From IMG/VR virus record IMGVR_UViG_3300046028_000976, positions 1-29,008 of that record: 29,008 bases of DNA; one strand, written 5' to 3'. The position numbers and the translations under genes are program-made. Source of the DNA: a virus. A model generated the notes under the pieces. The model saw nothing but the letters and a program-made list of their open reading frames with translations. It ran no database searches and was not told where the DNA came from. Below are positions 6,147 to 14,075 of the stretch, piece after piece. Each line of letters begins with the position of its first letter. Position 1 is the stretch's first letter.

Positions 6147-9020
6147 TTAGAAAGTCATTTCGGTTGTGCGTACCTGACACACGGTTCGTATTGTAGTACT
6201 CGCTTGCCCTGTGAATGTTACTGCTAAACCGCCGTTTGTGGTATCTGCTGTAACTGCGATTGCCCAAGTCGATGCGCCTACGTCGCCGTAAGTAGAGGTA
6301 ACCGTGCTTCCAACAAGGGTTGTAGCGGCGGCATTAGCACCACGCTTAATCACACCCTCAATAGTCCATCCTTTTGTGTTGCCACCGCCTGTTACACCTG
6401 CTACTACTTCTCCTGTAAAAAAATAGGCTGAGTTGTTGGGCAAAATTACTTGGTTGGTTGTGGATGCCGCACCTGTATCTGAACGCAATACAGTTGGAGT
6501 TGCATCTGTTGTTTGCCGAGCAAGAACAAGTAATGCGGTTTGACTTAATCCAGAACCAAATGCAATAGGTTGAGCGCAAGGTGAAAAAACAACATTTCCG
6601 TTAATACTTCTTGTCCATCCTAATTGCCCACCAACAACTGTTGCATAAGAACCAGTCGCAACATTATCAGAACCACCTGTAATAGTTGCGGCAGTTCCAT
6701 TAGCATTATTGGTTTGACCACCAGATACTGTTGCTATCGTTCCGCCTGCTACATTATTCCAACCACCAGAAACAGTAGATAAAGTGCCACTTGCAATATT
6801 GCTAAATATGCTTCCTCCATCAGTACCCCCACCCGCAACAGTAGAGCCAATACCCGACGCTACATTCTTGCGTCCACCGCCAACGAAACTCCAATCACCA
6901 GAAGCAACATTTCTGTTACCAGCCGTTCCCGCATCACCACCACCGCCAATAAAGGAATATGAACCAGTAGCGGTGTTGTTTCCACCACCTACTACTACTC
7001 CGTGGGGGGTAAAGAAACTGAGTGTGCTAGTTGATGAGCCTGATGCTACTTTGGAAAGGGTAAGTGATGTACCAGAAATAGCGGCTACATAGGTGTCGTC
7101 ACCAATAGATGTTCCGCTAATGTACTGACCAACTTTAATGTTGGCATTTGAGCCTGACAATGTAACCGCTGTTGTAGCGTTCATTGTGCCAGATTGGGTT
7201 GTTACAGCAGAAGACGAAGTTCCACTATTTGTAAAACCACCACCAATAAAATTAAAAACTCCTGACGCGGTGTTACTCTTTCCACCTACGATATTTTGAT
7301 AAGCATTTGTTCCTGTGGTATTTGAAGAACCCCCGCCAATGAAACTATACGTTGCAGTATTTGTATTATTTTGACCGCCAAAAATACCAGAATAAGTATT
7401 TGAAACAGCGTTAGTAGCACCACCACCAATATTAGAAGCCGTGGCAGATACAGTATTAGAAACACCGCCTGAAATTGTAGACCATTGACCAGATGCAACT
7501 TGAGCCGCTGTAGCCCTAGCAGTACTCCAATCCACCGCATTAGCACCCCTAGCATTACCGCCTGTGGCTGTGGAATCTGTTTGTTGAGCCTGTAGCGCAC
7601 CAGTACCTTTTGGTTGTAGGACTAATGGGATGTTTGTGTCTGAGCCAGCAACTGTGTGAACGGGGCCAAAGCCTGTTACTGCACCTGTAAAAGAATGGTA
7701 GTTAACAGCAGATGTTGTATTTGTAACAAGAACTTGTGTAAACGCTGTTGAAGTTGTCTGAATGGCAATACTGTTTGTGCCAGCGGCGGTAATAACCGTG
7801 CTTCCTGTTGAACCATAAATGGCTTGACCAAAAGGAGTACCTGTAATGCTAGGAAAAGCAGTAGAGTTGATAGTGTAAGTTGTACCAATTTGCGCTTGAG
7901 TTCCATAAGCATTTTGAAACTTAATAAAACCAGTACCCTTAGTAGTCAGGTTTAGGTCTATGTTGGTGTCTGAGCCAATAGATGCAAATACTGGGCCAGA
8001 ACCTGAGCCAGACCCATACATTTGAAAAAAGTTTACTGCCGCAGTAGCAACACGCAGTTCCGAACTTACCGCAACAACTGCCGAAGCTTTGGGGCTTAAC
8101 ACAAGATTTATATTGGTATCACTACCTTGGCTTGAAATGGTAGGATTTCCACCAGTAGCCGCCCCCGTTACTTGTACATAGTTAACAGCAGAAGTTGTGT
8201 TTGAAATAAGAAACTGCGCTACACCATTTGTCAAAAAAACATGAGGGCTTGTTCCTCTTGCAATATAGTCAATACCTACGTTTGCATCACTGCCTGCACC
8301 AGCAATAGACACTCTATTTCCTGTAGCCGCACCAGATACCTGAACATAATTAACAGCAGAGGCTGTGTGGGTTACAATAAATTGCGGCAAGTAAGAACCC
8401 GTGGCAAAGATATGTGCGCCAGAACCTTTAGCCCAATAGTTAATATTTACAGTTGCATCGCTACCTTGTGAGCCTACTACAACACCGCCGCCCGTAGCCG
8501 CACCTGATAATTGCACGTAATTAACAGCGCTGACAGTGTCAGAGACATATGCTTGAAGACCTCCTCCTGTTGTAAACCGCACAAGACCAGTTCCTTTTGC
8601 TTGTAACTGAATTTGGATGTTTGTGTCTGAGCCTTGAGCAGAAATAGCAGGTGAGTTGCCTGTAGATGCCCCCGTTACTTGTACATAGTTAACAGCAGAG
8701 GCTGTGTGGGTTACAACAAATTGTGTTTGAGAAAAACCATTAGTAAGGAAAAAATGACTTCCAGTTCCTTTAGTAGTAAACGCAGTTGAGATGTTTGTAT
8801 CTGAACCATCCACCCTAAAGCCGGGCTGACCTCCAGTTGCCGCACCATTTGTTTGAAAATAATTTACAGAACTGTTTGCGTTAACAATGCGGAATTGCGT
8901 ACCATTACCTGAATTAAAAACGTGGTTACCAGTACCCTTGGTAGTGACATTTAAGTCAGCATTAGTTGCTGTATCTGTAACATTCAGCGTGTTTGTATAT
9001 TGGTCAAGATTGATTGTCAT
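6147..9020 (-). CDS. Large beta-repeat tail fibre protein B (paralogue of 9022-11856)
   Basis: This 957-residue protein has three parts. Residues about 20-460 hold roughly eight units of about 45-50 residues built around AVNYVQVTGAATG, GSDTNI and KGTG. Residues about 480-810 hold short IGGGxxNxAxG beta-roll repeats like trimeric adhesin heads, interrupted by a domain with VGQYISGTSIGDDTYVAAI. Residues about 815-957 form a C-terminal domain with NNSAYFFTGEV, TADTTNGGLAVTFTG and a TTEMTF ending. The upstream gene shares the same three-part plan and the same ending. It is most likely a trimeric receptor-binding fibre at the virion surface. The upstream stop lies one base before its start, so both fibres come from one transcript. 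Confidence 0.85.
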   Translation of the reverse strand: MTINLDQYTNTLNVTDTATNADLNVTTKGTGNHVFNSGNGTQFRIVNANSSVNYFQTNGAATGGQPGFRVDGSDTNISTAFTTKGTGSHFFLTNGFSQTQFVVTHTASAVNYVQVTGASTGNSPAISAQGSDTNIQIQLQAKGTGLVRFTTGGGLQAYVSDTVSAVNYVQLSGAATGGGVVVGSQGSDATVNINYWAKGSGAHIFATGSYLPQFIVTHTASAVNYVQVSGAATGNRVSIAGAGSDANVGIDYIARGTSPHVFLTNGVAQFLISNTTSAVNYVQVTGAATGGNPTISSQGSDTNINLVLSPKASAVVAVSSELRVATAAVNFFQMYGSGSGSGPVFASIGSDTNIDLNLTTKGTGFIKFQNAYGTQAQIGTTYTINSTAFPSITGTPFGQAIYGSTGSTVITAAGTNSIAIQTTSTAFTQVLVTNTTSAVNYHSFTGAVTGFGPVHTVAGSDTNIPLVLQPKGTGALQAQQTDSTATGGNARGANAVDWSTARATAAQVASGQWSTISGGVSNTVSATASNIGGGATNAVSNTYSGIFGGQNNTNTATYSFIGGGSSNTTGTNAYQNIVGGKSNTASGVFNFIGGGFTNSGTSSSAVTTQSGTMNATTAVTLSGSNANIKVGQYISGTSIGDDTYVAAISGTSLTLSKVASGSSTSTLSFFTPHGVVVGGGNNTATGSYSFIGGGGDAGTAGNRNVASGDWSFVGGGRKNVASGIGSTVAGGGTDGGSIFSNIASGTLSTVSGGWNNVAGGTIATVSGGQTNNANGTAATITGGSDNVATGSYATVVGGQLGWTRSINGNVVFSPCAQPIAFGSGLSQTALLVLARQTTDATPTVLRSDTGAASTTNQVILPNNSAYFFTGEVVAGVTGGGNTKGWTIEGVIKRGANAAATTLVGSTVTSTYGDVGASTWAIAVTADTTNGGLAVTFTGQASTTIRTVCQVRTTEMTF

Positions 9021-9021
9021 A

Positions 9022-11856
9022 TTAGAACGTCACTTCTGTTGTTTCCGCCTTGCAGACCCAACGTATTGTTGTAGATGCCGCACCAGTCACAGTCACCGCC
9101 AAGCCACCATTCGTAGTGTCAGCAGTTAAAGCGATAACCCACGCCGTTGCCCCTGCTGTTGCCGCCACTCGGTTAATTGCGGGTGTTCCAATCAGCACAG
9201 TCGATGCCGCATTAGCACCTCGCATGATTGCACCTTCAAAAGACCAAGAAGCACCATTAGCCGCACCTGTTACGTTAGCAATGACAGAGCCTTTGAAATA
9301 GTAAGCAGAGTTGTTGGGTAGGATTACTTGGTTGTTTGTACTACCAGAACCGCCATTAGATGTTAGGACTGTGGCGGTTGCGTTAGTTGTTTCTTTTCCT
9401 AAAACTAAAATGCCAAATTGTGAATTACCTGCGCTTCCACCTATAGGAGATTCCGAAGCAGAGCCAACAACATTGCCAATAATTCCTCTTGTTGTTGCTA
9501 AACGACCACCCAATACAGTTGAAACATTGCCACTAGCTATATTGGCAACGCCAGCAATAATGCACGATTCTGTTCCTGTCGCATTATTTTGCCTTCCACC
9601 ACCAATAAAACTTAAATCGCCTGATGCAGTGCTTCCAGCAGCACCGGCAGCAACAGTTCCACCACCACCTATAAAAGACGCAACACCACTAGCAGTATTT
9701 TGTCTGCCACCACCAACAAACGACCAATCCCCACTAGCCACATTACGATTAGCCGCAGTACCAGCATCGCCACCGCCCCCGATGAAACTGTAACTTCCAG
9801 TTGCCTGATTGTTGCCACCGCCTACAACTACTCCGTGTGGTGTGAGAAAAGTAAGAGTTGGAGTTCCAGTTGCTGTTGCGTTTTGAGATAAGGTTAAAGA
9901 TGTTCCTGATATTGCGGCTACATAAGTATTTTCGCTCATGCCTGTGCCGTTTATCAACTGACCAACTTTGATAGAACCATTAGATGCTGATAGTGTTACT
10001 GCGGTACTTCCACTGGTTACGGCTGTAGTTGCTTGAGAAGTCACCGCAGAACCACTTGTTCCAGAATTTAGCGTACCGCCACCAATAAAATTGTATCTAC
10101 CGCTTGAAGTGTTTGTGTTTCCGCCTACTAATACGCTGTATGCGCCATTAGAGCCAATGGTGTGTGAACTACCTGCACCAATAAAAGCCGCAAGACCTGC
10201 GTTTGAATTGTTAACGCCAGAAACAATGGTTGCGCCATAAGTCGAAGAATTGTTGTTGTAACCTGTACCAACAAATGATTGTTGTCCACTTGCCGTATTT
10301 CTTTCTTCACCGCCACAAATAACTGAACCTAAGCCACTGGCTACTTGTGTTGCCGCACTTCTTTTGGTCTGCCAATCAACAGCATTAGCACCCCTAGCAT
10401 TACCACCTGTTGCTGTGGAATCTGTTTGTTGAGCCTGTAGCGCACCAGTACCTTTGGGTTGTAGGACTAATGGGATGTTTGTGTCTGAGCCTTGAGATGA
10501 TAGAACAGGGGCAGAACCAGAAGCAGAGCCATAAACTTGTAATGTATTGACTGTGCCAACACCACTATCTACAACAAGAAATTGTGTTCCAGAACCTGTT
10601 TGAAAAGCATGGCGACTGGTTGAACCAGTACCTTTTGCGACATAAGTTAATCCAATAGAACTATCACTACCTTGAGCAGAAAGCGTAGGTCTTGCACCAG
10701 TAGCCGCCCCCGTTACTTGTACATAGTTAACAGCAGAGGCTGTGTGGGCTACTCGGAGTTGTTCAACACCAACACCTCCTGTTGTAAAAATTACAGGGCT
10801 TATGCCTTTTGAGGCTAAATATGATGGGATGTTTGTTGAAGCACCATCTGCAACAAGAACAACGCCACCACCAGCAGTACCTTGCGCTTTATAAAAGTTT
10901 GTTGCAGTACCGCCCGCAAAAGTGTCGCCAACCCTAAATTGCGTACCATTGCCAGAGTTTAAATTGACATTACCAGTACCCTTGGTAGTCAGGTTTATGT
11001 CAATGTTGGTGTCTGAGCCAGCAACAGAATGAATAGGGCCAGAGCCTGTAGCAGAACCTGTTAGTTGATGGTAATTGACTGCTGATGCGGTGTGGGAAAC
11101 ACGGGCTTGTTCAACGCCTTGATTACTGAACTGATGTACGCTTGCTGCGTACCTAATTGGATACCAACTAACTCCAGGTGAAATTGCTGTAATTGTTGCC
11201 CCACTTGATGTATCAAAAGCGAAACCAAGTGCGCCAGAACCGGCACCAGAAGCAGTGTTGATGTTTCCGAAAATTGCTGTTTTGGAATCCCAACCACTGC
11301 CAAGAGTATATCCAGTATCAAGTTTGACACCAAATTTTCCTGCTGTGGATGTATCTCCAACAGAAGTCGACCCAGAAGTTGTGCTTAGGCGCGTCTGTCC
11401 AGTAGCAGTAAGCGTAGTAAACGTACCAGCCGCAGGGGTTGTTGCTCCAACTGTTGTGCCGTTGATTGTGCCGCCTGTGATGGCTACATTGGCTGGATCG
11501 TATGAATCGGTGTTGTCTACCTTCTGCCAGATAGAGCCATTAAAGATAGCCCAGTCACCAACCTGCCAGTCGGTAATGCCGTTCAGATTGGTTGTGCCTG
11601 CTACGTCGACGACGTAGTAATACCCCTGCACACCTACACTGCTAGTTAATGTAGGCGTATTTGTAGATGCGTTCCAAGTCCCTTGGTATCCAACAAGGCC
11701 GACAGAGCCAGCCGATGCCCAACCGGTTCCAGTCAGAACATAGCCCTCTTGCCCAGCTAAAGGCTGTGGAACCTCACCTTGTATCCCGTCAGTTGACGCT
11801 GTGGGAGCGGTAAAGGTTCCAAAATCTACTATACCCGTGTGTGGGGCAATAGACAT
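9022..11856 (-). CDS. Large beta-repeat tail fibre protein A with virion-anchoring-like N-terminus
   Basis: This 944-residue protein has an N-terminal domain (about residues 1-115) absent from its paralogue at 6147. It contains GTWNASTNTPTL, then GYYYVVDVAGTTNLNG and WQVGDWAIFNGSIWQKVDN, a segment that recurs in phage tail fibres and may attach to the virion. GGTINGTTVGATTPAAGTFT forms a linker. Repeats with AVNYVQVTGAATG and GSDTNI, beta-roll IGGG repeats and the C-terminal NNSAYYFKG...TTEVTF domain follow. It is directly adjacent to the coiled-coil gene upstream, with no gap. The ribosome binding site is weak (GCGAG). Likely role: fibre backbone and receptor binding. Confidence 0.85.
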   Translation of the reverse strand: MSIAPHTGIVDFGTFTAPTASTDGIQGEVPQPLAGQEGYVLTGTGWASAGSVGLVGYQGTWNASTNTPTLTSSVGVQGYYYVVDVAGTTNLNGITDWQVGDWAIFNGSIWQKVDNTDSYDPANVAITGGTINGTTVGATTPAAGTFTTLTATGQTRLSTTSGSTSVGDTSTAGKFGVKLDTGYTLGSGWDSKTAIFGNINTASGAGSGALGFAFDTSSGATITAISPGVSWYPIRYAASVHQFSNQGVEQARVSHTASAVNYHQLTGSATGSGPIHSVAGSDTNIDINLTTKGTGNVNLNSGNGTQFRVGDTFAGGTATNFYKAQGTAGGGVVLVADGASTNIPSYLASKGISPVIFTTGGVGVEQLRVAHTASAVNYVQVTGAATGARPTLSAQGSDSSIGLTYVAKGTGSTSRHAFQTGSGTQFLVVDSGVGTVNTLQVYGSASGSAPVLSSQGSDTNIPLVLQPKGTGALQAQQTDSTATGGNARGANAVDWQTKRSAATQVASGLGSVICGGEERNTASGQQSFVGTGYNNNSSTYGATIVSGVNNSNAGLAAFIGAGSSHTIGSNGAYSVLVGGNTNTSSGRYNFIGGGTLNSGTSGSAVTSQATTAVTSGSTAVTLSASNGSIKVGQLINGTGMSENTYVAAISGTSLTLSQNATATGTPTLTFLTPHGVVVGGGNNQATGSYSFIGGGGDAGTAANRNVASGDWSFVGGGRQNTASGVASFIGGGGTVAAGAAGSTASGDLSFIGGGRQNNATGTESCIIAGVANIASGNVSTVLGGRLATTRGIIGNVVGSASESPIGGSAGNSQFGILVLGKETTNATATVLTSNGGSGSTNNQVILPNNSAYYFKGSVIANVTGAANGASWSFEGAIMRGANAASTVLIGTPAINRVAATAGATAWVIALTADTTNGGLAVTVTGAASTTIRWVCKAETTEVTF

Positions 11857-12420
11857 TTACAAACTCGCTATAAATGCTTGGTGTTTAGCCAATAAATCTG
11901 CTTTGATTACTGCAATGTCTGCATTAGCCGTATCTAGTTCTGCCTTCGCTTTTTCAAGTGCTTGCAGTTTAGACGCATACTCAGTCATCTGATCGTTTGC
12001 ACTTTTTTGGAGTGCGGCTGCACCAGCCATTGCTTTTTGGGCATCTGCAAGTTTTGCTTGTGCTTCAGTATCAGCGGCTTGTGCTTTGGCTGTCAGCGCA
12101 TCCGCTTTAGCTTGTGCAGTCTTAACGAGTTCTGTAGCCTGTGCTTTAGCATCCGCTATTGTGCTTGCTGCCTCTGCTGATGCTTTTTCTAACGCTGCTT
12201 GTGAATCAGCCGCATTTTGAGCAACCGTATCACGCAACTTTAGAATCTCATCCGCAGGAGCCACCAACTCAATATACTTTTTGTTCTCAGCCGTCGCCGC
12301 TTCTAATGCGTCTACTTTTGCTTTATAAGCAGCGGGGTTGGCAACAACCGTGAGCAGATCCATAAGCTGGCTTGAACCACCACCCCCCATTGGAGTTCCG
12401 TCTTGGTTATACGTGGTCAT
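11857..12420 (-). CDS. Alanine-rich coiled-coil structural protein
   Basis: The start is set at ATG 12420, overlapping the upstream stop by 4 bases (ATGA). A longer reading to 12507 would encode an implausible Arg/His/Cys-rich leader. The 187-residue protein begins MTTYNQDGTPMGGGGSSQLM and from about residue 35 is one long Ala/Lys/Glu/Gln-rich helix (EKASAEAASTIADAKAQATE), a probable coiled coil. No enzyme motif. Lying directly before the fibre genes, it could be a fibre shaft, an assembly chaperone or a minor virion protein. Which one cannot be told from sequence. Confidence 0.8.
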   Translation of the reverse strand: MTTYNQDGTPMGGGGSSQLMDLLTVVANPAAYKAKVDALEAATAENKKYIELVAPADEILKLRDTVAQNAADSQAALEKASAEAASTIADAKAQATELVKTAQAKADALTAKAQAADTEAQAKLADAQKAMAGAAALQKSANDQMTEYASKLQALEKAKAELDTANADIAVIKADLLAKHQAFIASL

Positions 12421-12758
12421 GATAATCCTCCGCCACCGGCTTGGATAATGGTCAATGTTGCAGAACCTGTAGTGCCAGTGTCTAAAACTAAACGAACACC
12501 TGTGCAAGGATACGCAATGTTTCCGTTAAAGTTCGCTGTTGCTGGTGTTCCAGAAGGTGTGGACGGGTGATAGAACCATGTTGCTGAAGAGGGAGTAAAT
12601 CCCGCAGCAAATACATCGTCAAACGTGTATTGGACATAGGCATTCACCGTTCCAGTAATTACCAACGCAAGCCCCCAATTTGCAGGGGATACATAGGTAT
12701 CTACTGGATAGACGTTGGAGTTACCGACTCCCCTAACGGTTAGTCTGACTGGGCGCAT
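12417..12758 (-). CDS. Small beta-rich conserved phage structural protein
   Basis: This 113-residue protein begins MRPVRLTVRGVGNSNVYPVD with AGGAG before the ATG. The pattern VYPVDTYVSPANWGLALVI, then VQYTFDDVFAAGF and a Gly-rich end (LTIIQAGGGG) is one I recall from many phage head or tail modules. It is a beta-sandwich-like small virion protein of unknown function, perhaps a decoration or tail-tip protein. Its stop overlaps the next start (ATGA), so expression is coupled to the coiled-coil gene. Confidence 0.75.
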   Translation of the reverse strand: MRPVRLTVRGVGNSNVYPVDTYVSPANWGLALVITGTVNAYVQYTFDDVFAAGFTPSSATWFYHPSTPSGTPATANFNGNIAYPCTGVRLVLDTGTTGSATLTIIQAGGGGLS

Positions 12759-12770
12759 TTTACGCTCCTA

Positions 12771-13268
12771 TCAGACTTGGCTAGGGTTAGCAGCACCATC
12801 AGAATCGCGCACGATGTACTCAACAGTAACAGTAATCGTACCAGCAGTAGCGTCAGCAGTGGCTGCGGTAAACGTACCAAAGATGATTGCGTCTGTTGTG
12901 CCGATGCTGTCATAAACACCTGAAGTTGCCGCTGCGATGGTAGCTGGAGAAGTCTGAACCGCTGAAGTGCCCGTGTTGACTGTTGTCATGTACAGGTTAG
13001 CCGTGCCAGAACTGCCAATGGTAACGCCGCAGTTAGTAGCGCCAGTCAAGGCAACATTTACTTCAAGGCCAAAGCGAAGAATCTTAGCGCCAGCAGGAAG
13101 CACAAACATCTGTTGTGCTGTGGGGCTTGCCAAAATAACAGAAGCAGGAGCCGTATAAGTTTGGGCAACAGTAGTTGCGCCCATGTTGCGAATAGAGCCA
13201 GCAGTTGTGCCAGTAGTGTTTTTAACAGTGCCGAGCAGCCAAGGGCCAAGGTGTGATGCGAATCCCAT
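12771..13268 (-). CDS. Beta-rich conserved phage virion protein
   Basis: This 165-residue protein begins MGFASHLGPWLLGTVKNTTG with AAGGAAA 6 bases before the ATG. It is Thr/Ala/Gly/Val-rich, with alternating hydrophobic residues and no charged clusters, typical of a secreted-like or capsid-surface beta protein. The opening SHLGPWLLGTVKNTTGT is widespread in aquatic phages in my memory, as a hypothetical structural protein. It follows a 103-base leader with interleaved inverted repeats (13281-13347). Function unknown; a decoration, head-fibre or tail role fits its place between the capsid gene and the fibres. Confidence 0.75.
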   Translation of the reverse strand: MGFASHLGPWLLGTVKNTTGTTAGSIRNMGATTVAQTYTAPASVILASPTAQQMFVLPAGAKILRFGLEVNVALTGATNCGVTIGSSGTANLYMTTVNTGTSAVQTSPATIAAATSGVYDSIGTTDAIIFGTFTAATADATAGTITVTVEYIVRDSDGAANPSQV

Positions 13269-13371
13269 GATGTTTCCTTACATACAAGTTAAGTGCATCA
13301 ATCTGTATGTCGTCAGCCGGGACTGTTTGATGCACCGGTGATCCCGGATTACTTTGTTTATACCACTACGC
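13269..13371 (-). promoter_or_regulatory. Structured leader with interleaved inverted repeats
   Basis: This gap between the HNH stop and the next ATG holds three inverted repeats: 13293-13301 with 13327-13335 (GTGCATCAA / TTGATGCAC, 9 bp), 13317-13322 with 13342-13347 (CCGGGA / TCCCGG), and 13281-13286 with 13304-13309 (CATACA / TGTATG). They interleave in the order a b a' c b' c' on the minus strand, so they could form a pseudoknot or compete. Only the 9-bp pair is unlikely by chance; the 6-bp pairs may be accidental. Confidence 0.4.
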
Positions 13372-13965
13372 TTACTTGGGCGCAACAAGTTTGTTTGATT
13401 TCTTTAAATTTTCTTCTTGCGTGATGACGCGCAGGTTCCACGGGACATGCAAGCCACAGACTTCATGCGATTGCAATGGCACGATGTGGTCGACCACGTA
13501 TTGTTCGCCAGTGGTCTTGGACATGGTAATGGCTATCTGATAAAGCTGGCGTATTTCAGATTTTTGTTTGTGCGTCAGCCACGGCGGGGTGGCATCACGA
13601 AACCGACGACGGCGAAAACTGGTAAGTGTTTTGTACAAGTCAGGGTTACTTTGCTTGTACTTATTCTTGTACGCCTGTTTTTCTGTTGTGGGACGTGCTT
13701 GTGCGCGGGCAATAACCTGTGCCCTATTTTTCTCATAATACCGCTGTTTAGCTTCTCCACCTGCATCTGACTTGTTGTACTGCTTGAAGTACTCCGCGCG
13801 GTTGCTACTGCCTTTTTCCCACTCAACTTTTAAACATTCTACACACGCGCCTTTGGTTTTGCGTGCAACTATGTGCCCGTGCTTGCAAGGCTGTCCAGTG
13901 AAATAATACTTGGCACCAGTAGCTTTAGCTTCGGCGCGGGTCTTGGGCAAGTTGGTAGTGTCCAC
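13372..13965 (-). CDS. HNH homing-type endonuclease (GTG start)
   Basis: The GTG at 13965 is preferred because AGGAG lies 5 bases upstream; an ORF reading back to 14022 would encode a hydrophobic leader and has no site. The 197-residue protein has a Cys/His cluster (C27, H29, H31, C41, C44; QPCKHGHIVARKTKGACVEC) and a Lys/Arg/Tyr-rich central region. The C-terminal HNH core is VVDHIVPL (D149, H150), LHVPWNL (H163, N167) and NKL. This is the pattern of free-standing phage HNH endonucleases that cut DNA and spread by homing. It sits between the capsid gene and small structural genes, after a terminator, as expected of an inserted selfish gene. Confidence 0.88.
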   Translation of the reverse strand: MDTTNLPKTRAEAKATGAKYYFTGQPCKHGHIVARKTKGACVECLKVEWEKGSSNRAEYFKQYNKSDAGGEAKQRYYEKNRAQVIARAQARPTTEKQAYKNKYKQSNPDLYKTLTSFRRRRFRDATPPWLTHKQKSEIRQLYQIAITMSKTTGEQYVVDHIVPLQSHEVCGLHVPWNLRVITQEENLKKSNKLVAPK

Positions 13966-13972
13966 GTTAGCT

Positions 13973-13990
13973 CCTGTGTTACGACACAGG
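13973..13990 (-). promoter_or_regulatory. RBS-sequestering hairpin before the HNH gene
   Basis: CCTGTGT-CGTA-ACACAGG on the minus strand forms a 7-bp stem with a 4-base loop. Its 3' arm includes the AGG of the AGGAG site for the GTG start at 13965, so a transcript that contains the whole stem should hide the site. This would limit translation from read-through RNA. Confidence 0.6.
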
Positions 13991-13991
13991 T

Positions 13992-14019
13992 AATATACCA
14001 CAACCAAAACAAAAATCAA
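13992..14019 (-). promoter_or_regulatory. Candidate extended -10 promoter for the HNH gene
   Basis: On the minus strand TTGATT (14019-14014) and TATATT (13997-13992) are separated by 16 bp, with TGG just before the -10 (extended -10). The expected start of RNA is about 13985, inside the 5' arm of the hairpin at 13973-13990. RNA from this promoter would therefore lack most of the 5' arm and leave the binding site free. Confidence 0.5.
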
Positions 14020-14030
14020 CACCCAAAGAA

Positions 14031-14053
14031 AAAGGGCCCTTCGGGGCCCTTTT
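14031..14053 (-). terminator. Rho-independent terminator after the capsid gene
   Basis: An 8-bp stem, AAGGGCCC (14032-14039) with GGGCCCTT (14044-14051), flanks a TTCG/CGAA tetraloop. On the minus strand it is followed by a T run, 22 bases after the capsid stop at 14076. It should end transcription from the head module before the HNH gene. The plus-strand reading also has a short T run, so it may work both ways. Confidence 0.85.
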
Positions 14054-14075
14054 AGTAGTACTTTTGGTACTAATT

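Noticed and set aside
9311-9793. Long plus-strand frame of 160 codons
   Set aside because: It lies antisense to the repeat region of tail fibre A and has the same mirror Pro/Ala/Leu composition, so it is a shadow frame.
6147-11856. CRISPR-like regular repeats in the fibre genes
   Set aside because: The repeats are in-frame coding units with variable sequence, no constant spacer length and no identical repeat, so they are protein repeats.
1-11856. Diversity-generating retroelement acting on the fibre genes
   Set aside because: No reverse transcriptase gene or template/variable repeat pair with A-specific changes was seen; the similarity between fibres is better explained by duplication.
12421-12507. 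Extended N-terminus of the coiled-coil gene
   Set aside because: The extra 29 residues are Arg/His/Cys-rich and lie inside the upstream gene. The ATGA overlap at 12420 is the better start.
13486-13497. GTGGTCGACCAC palindrome as a further dyad copy
   Set aside because: It lies inside the HNH core codons, has no 2-base spacer and lacks the A/T at the centre, so it differs from the intergenic dyad.
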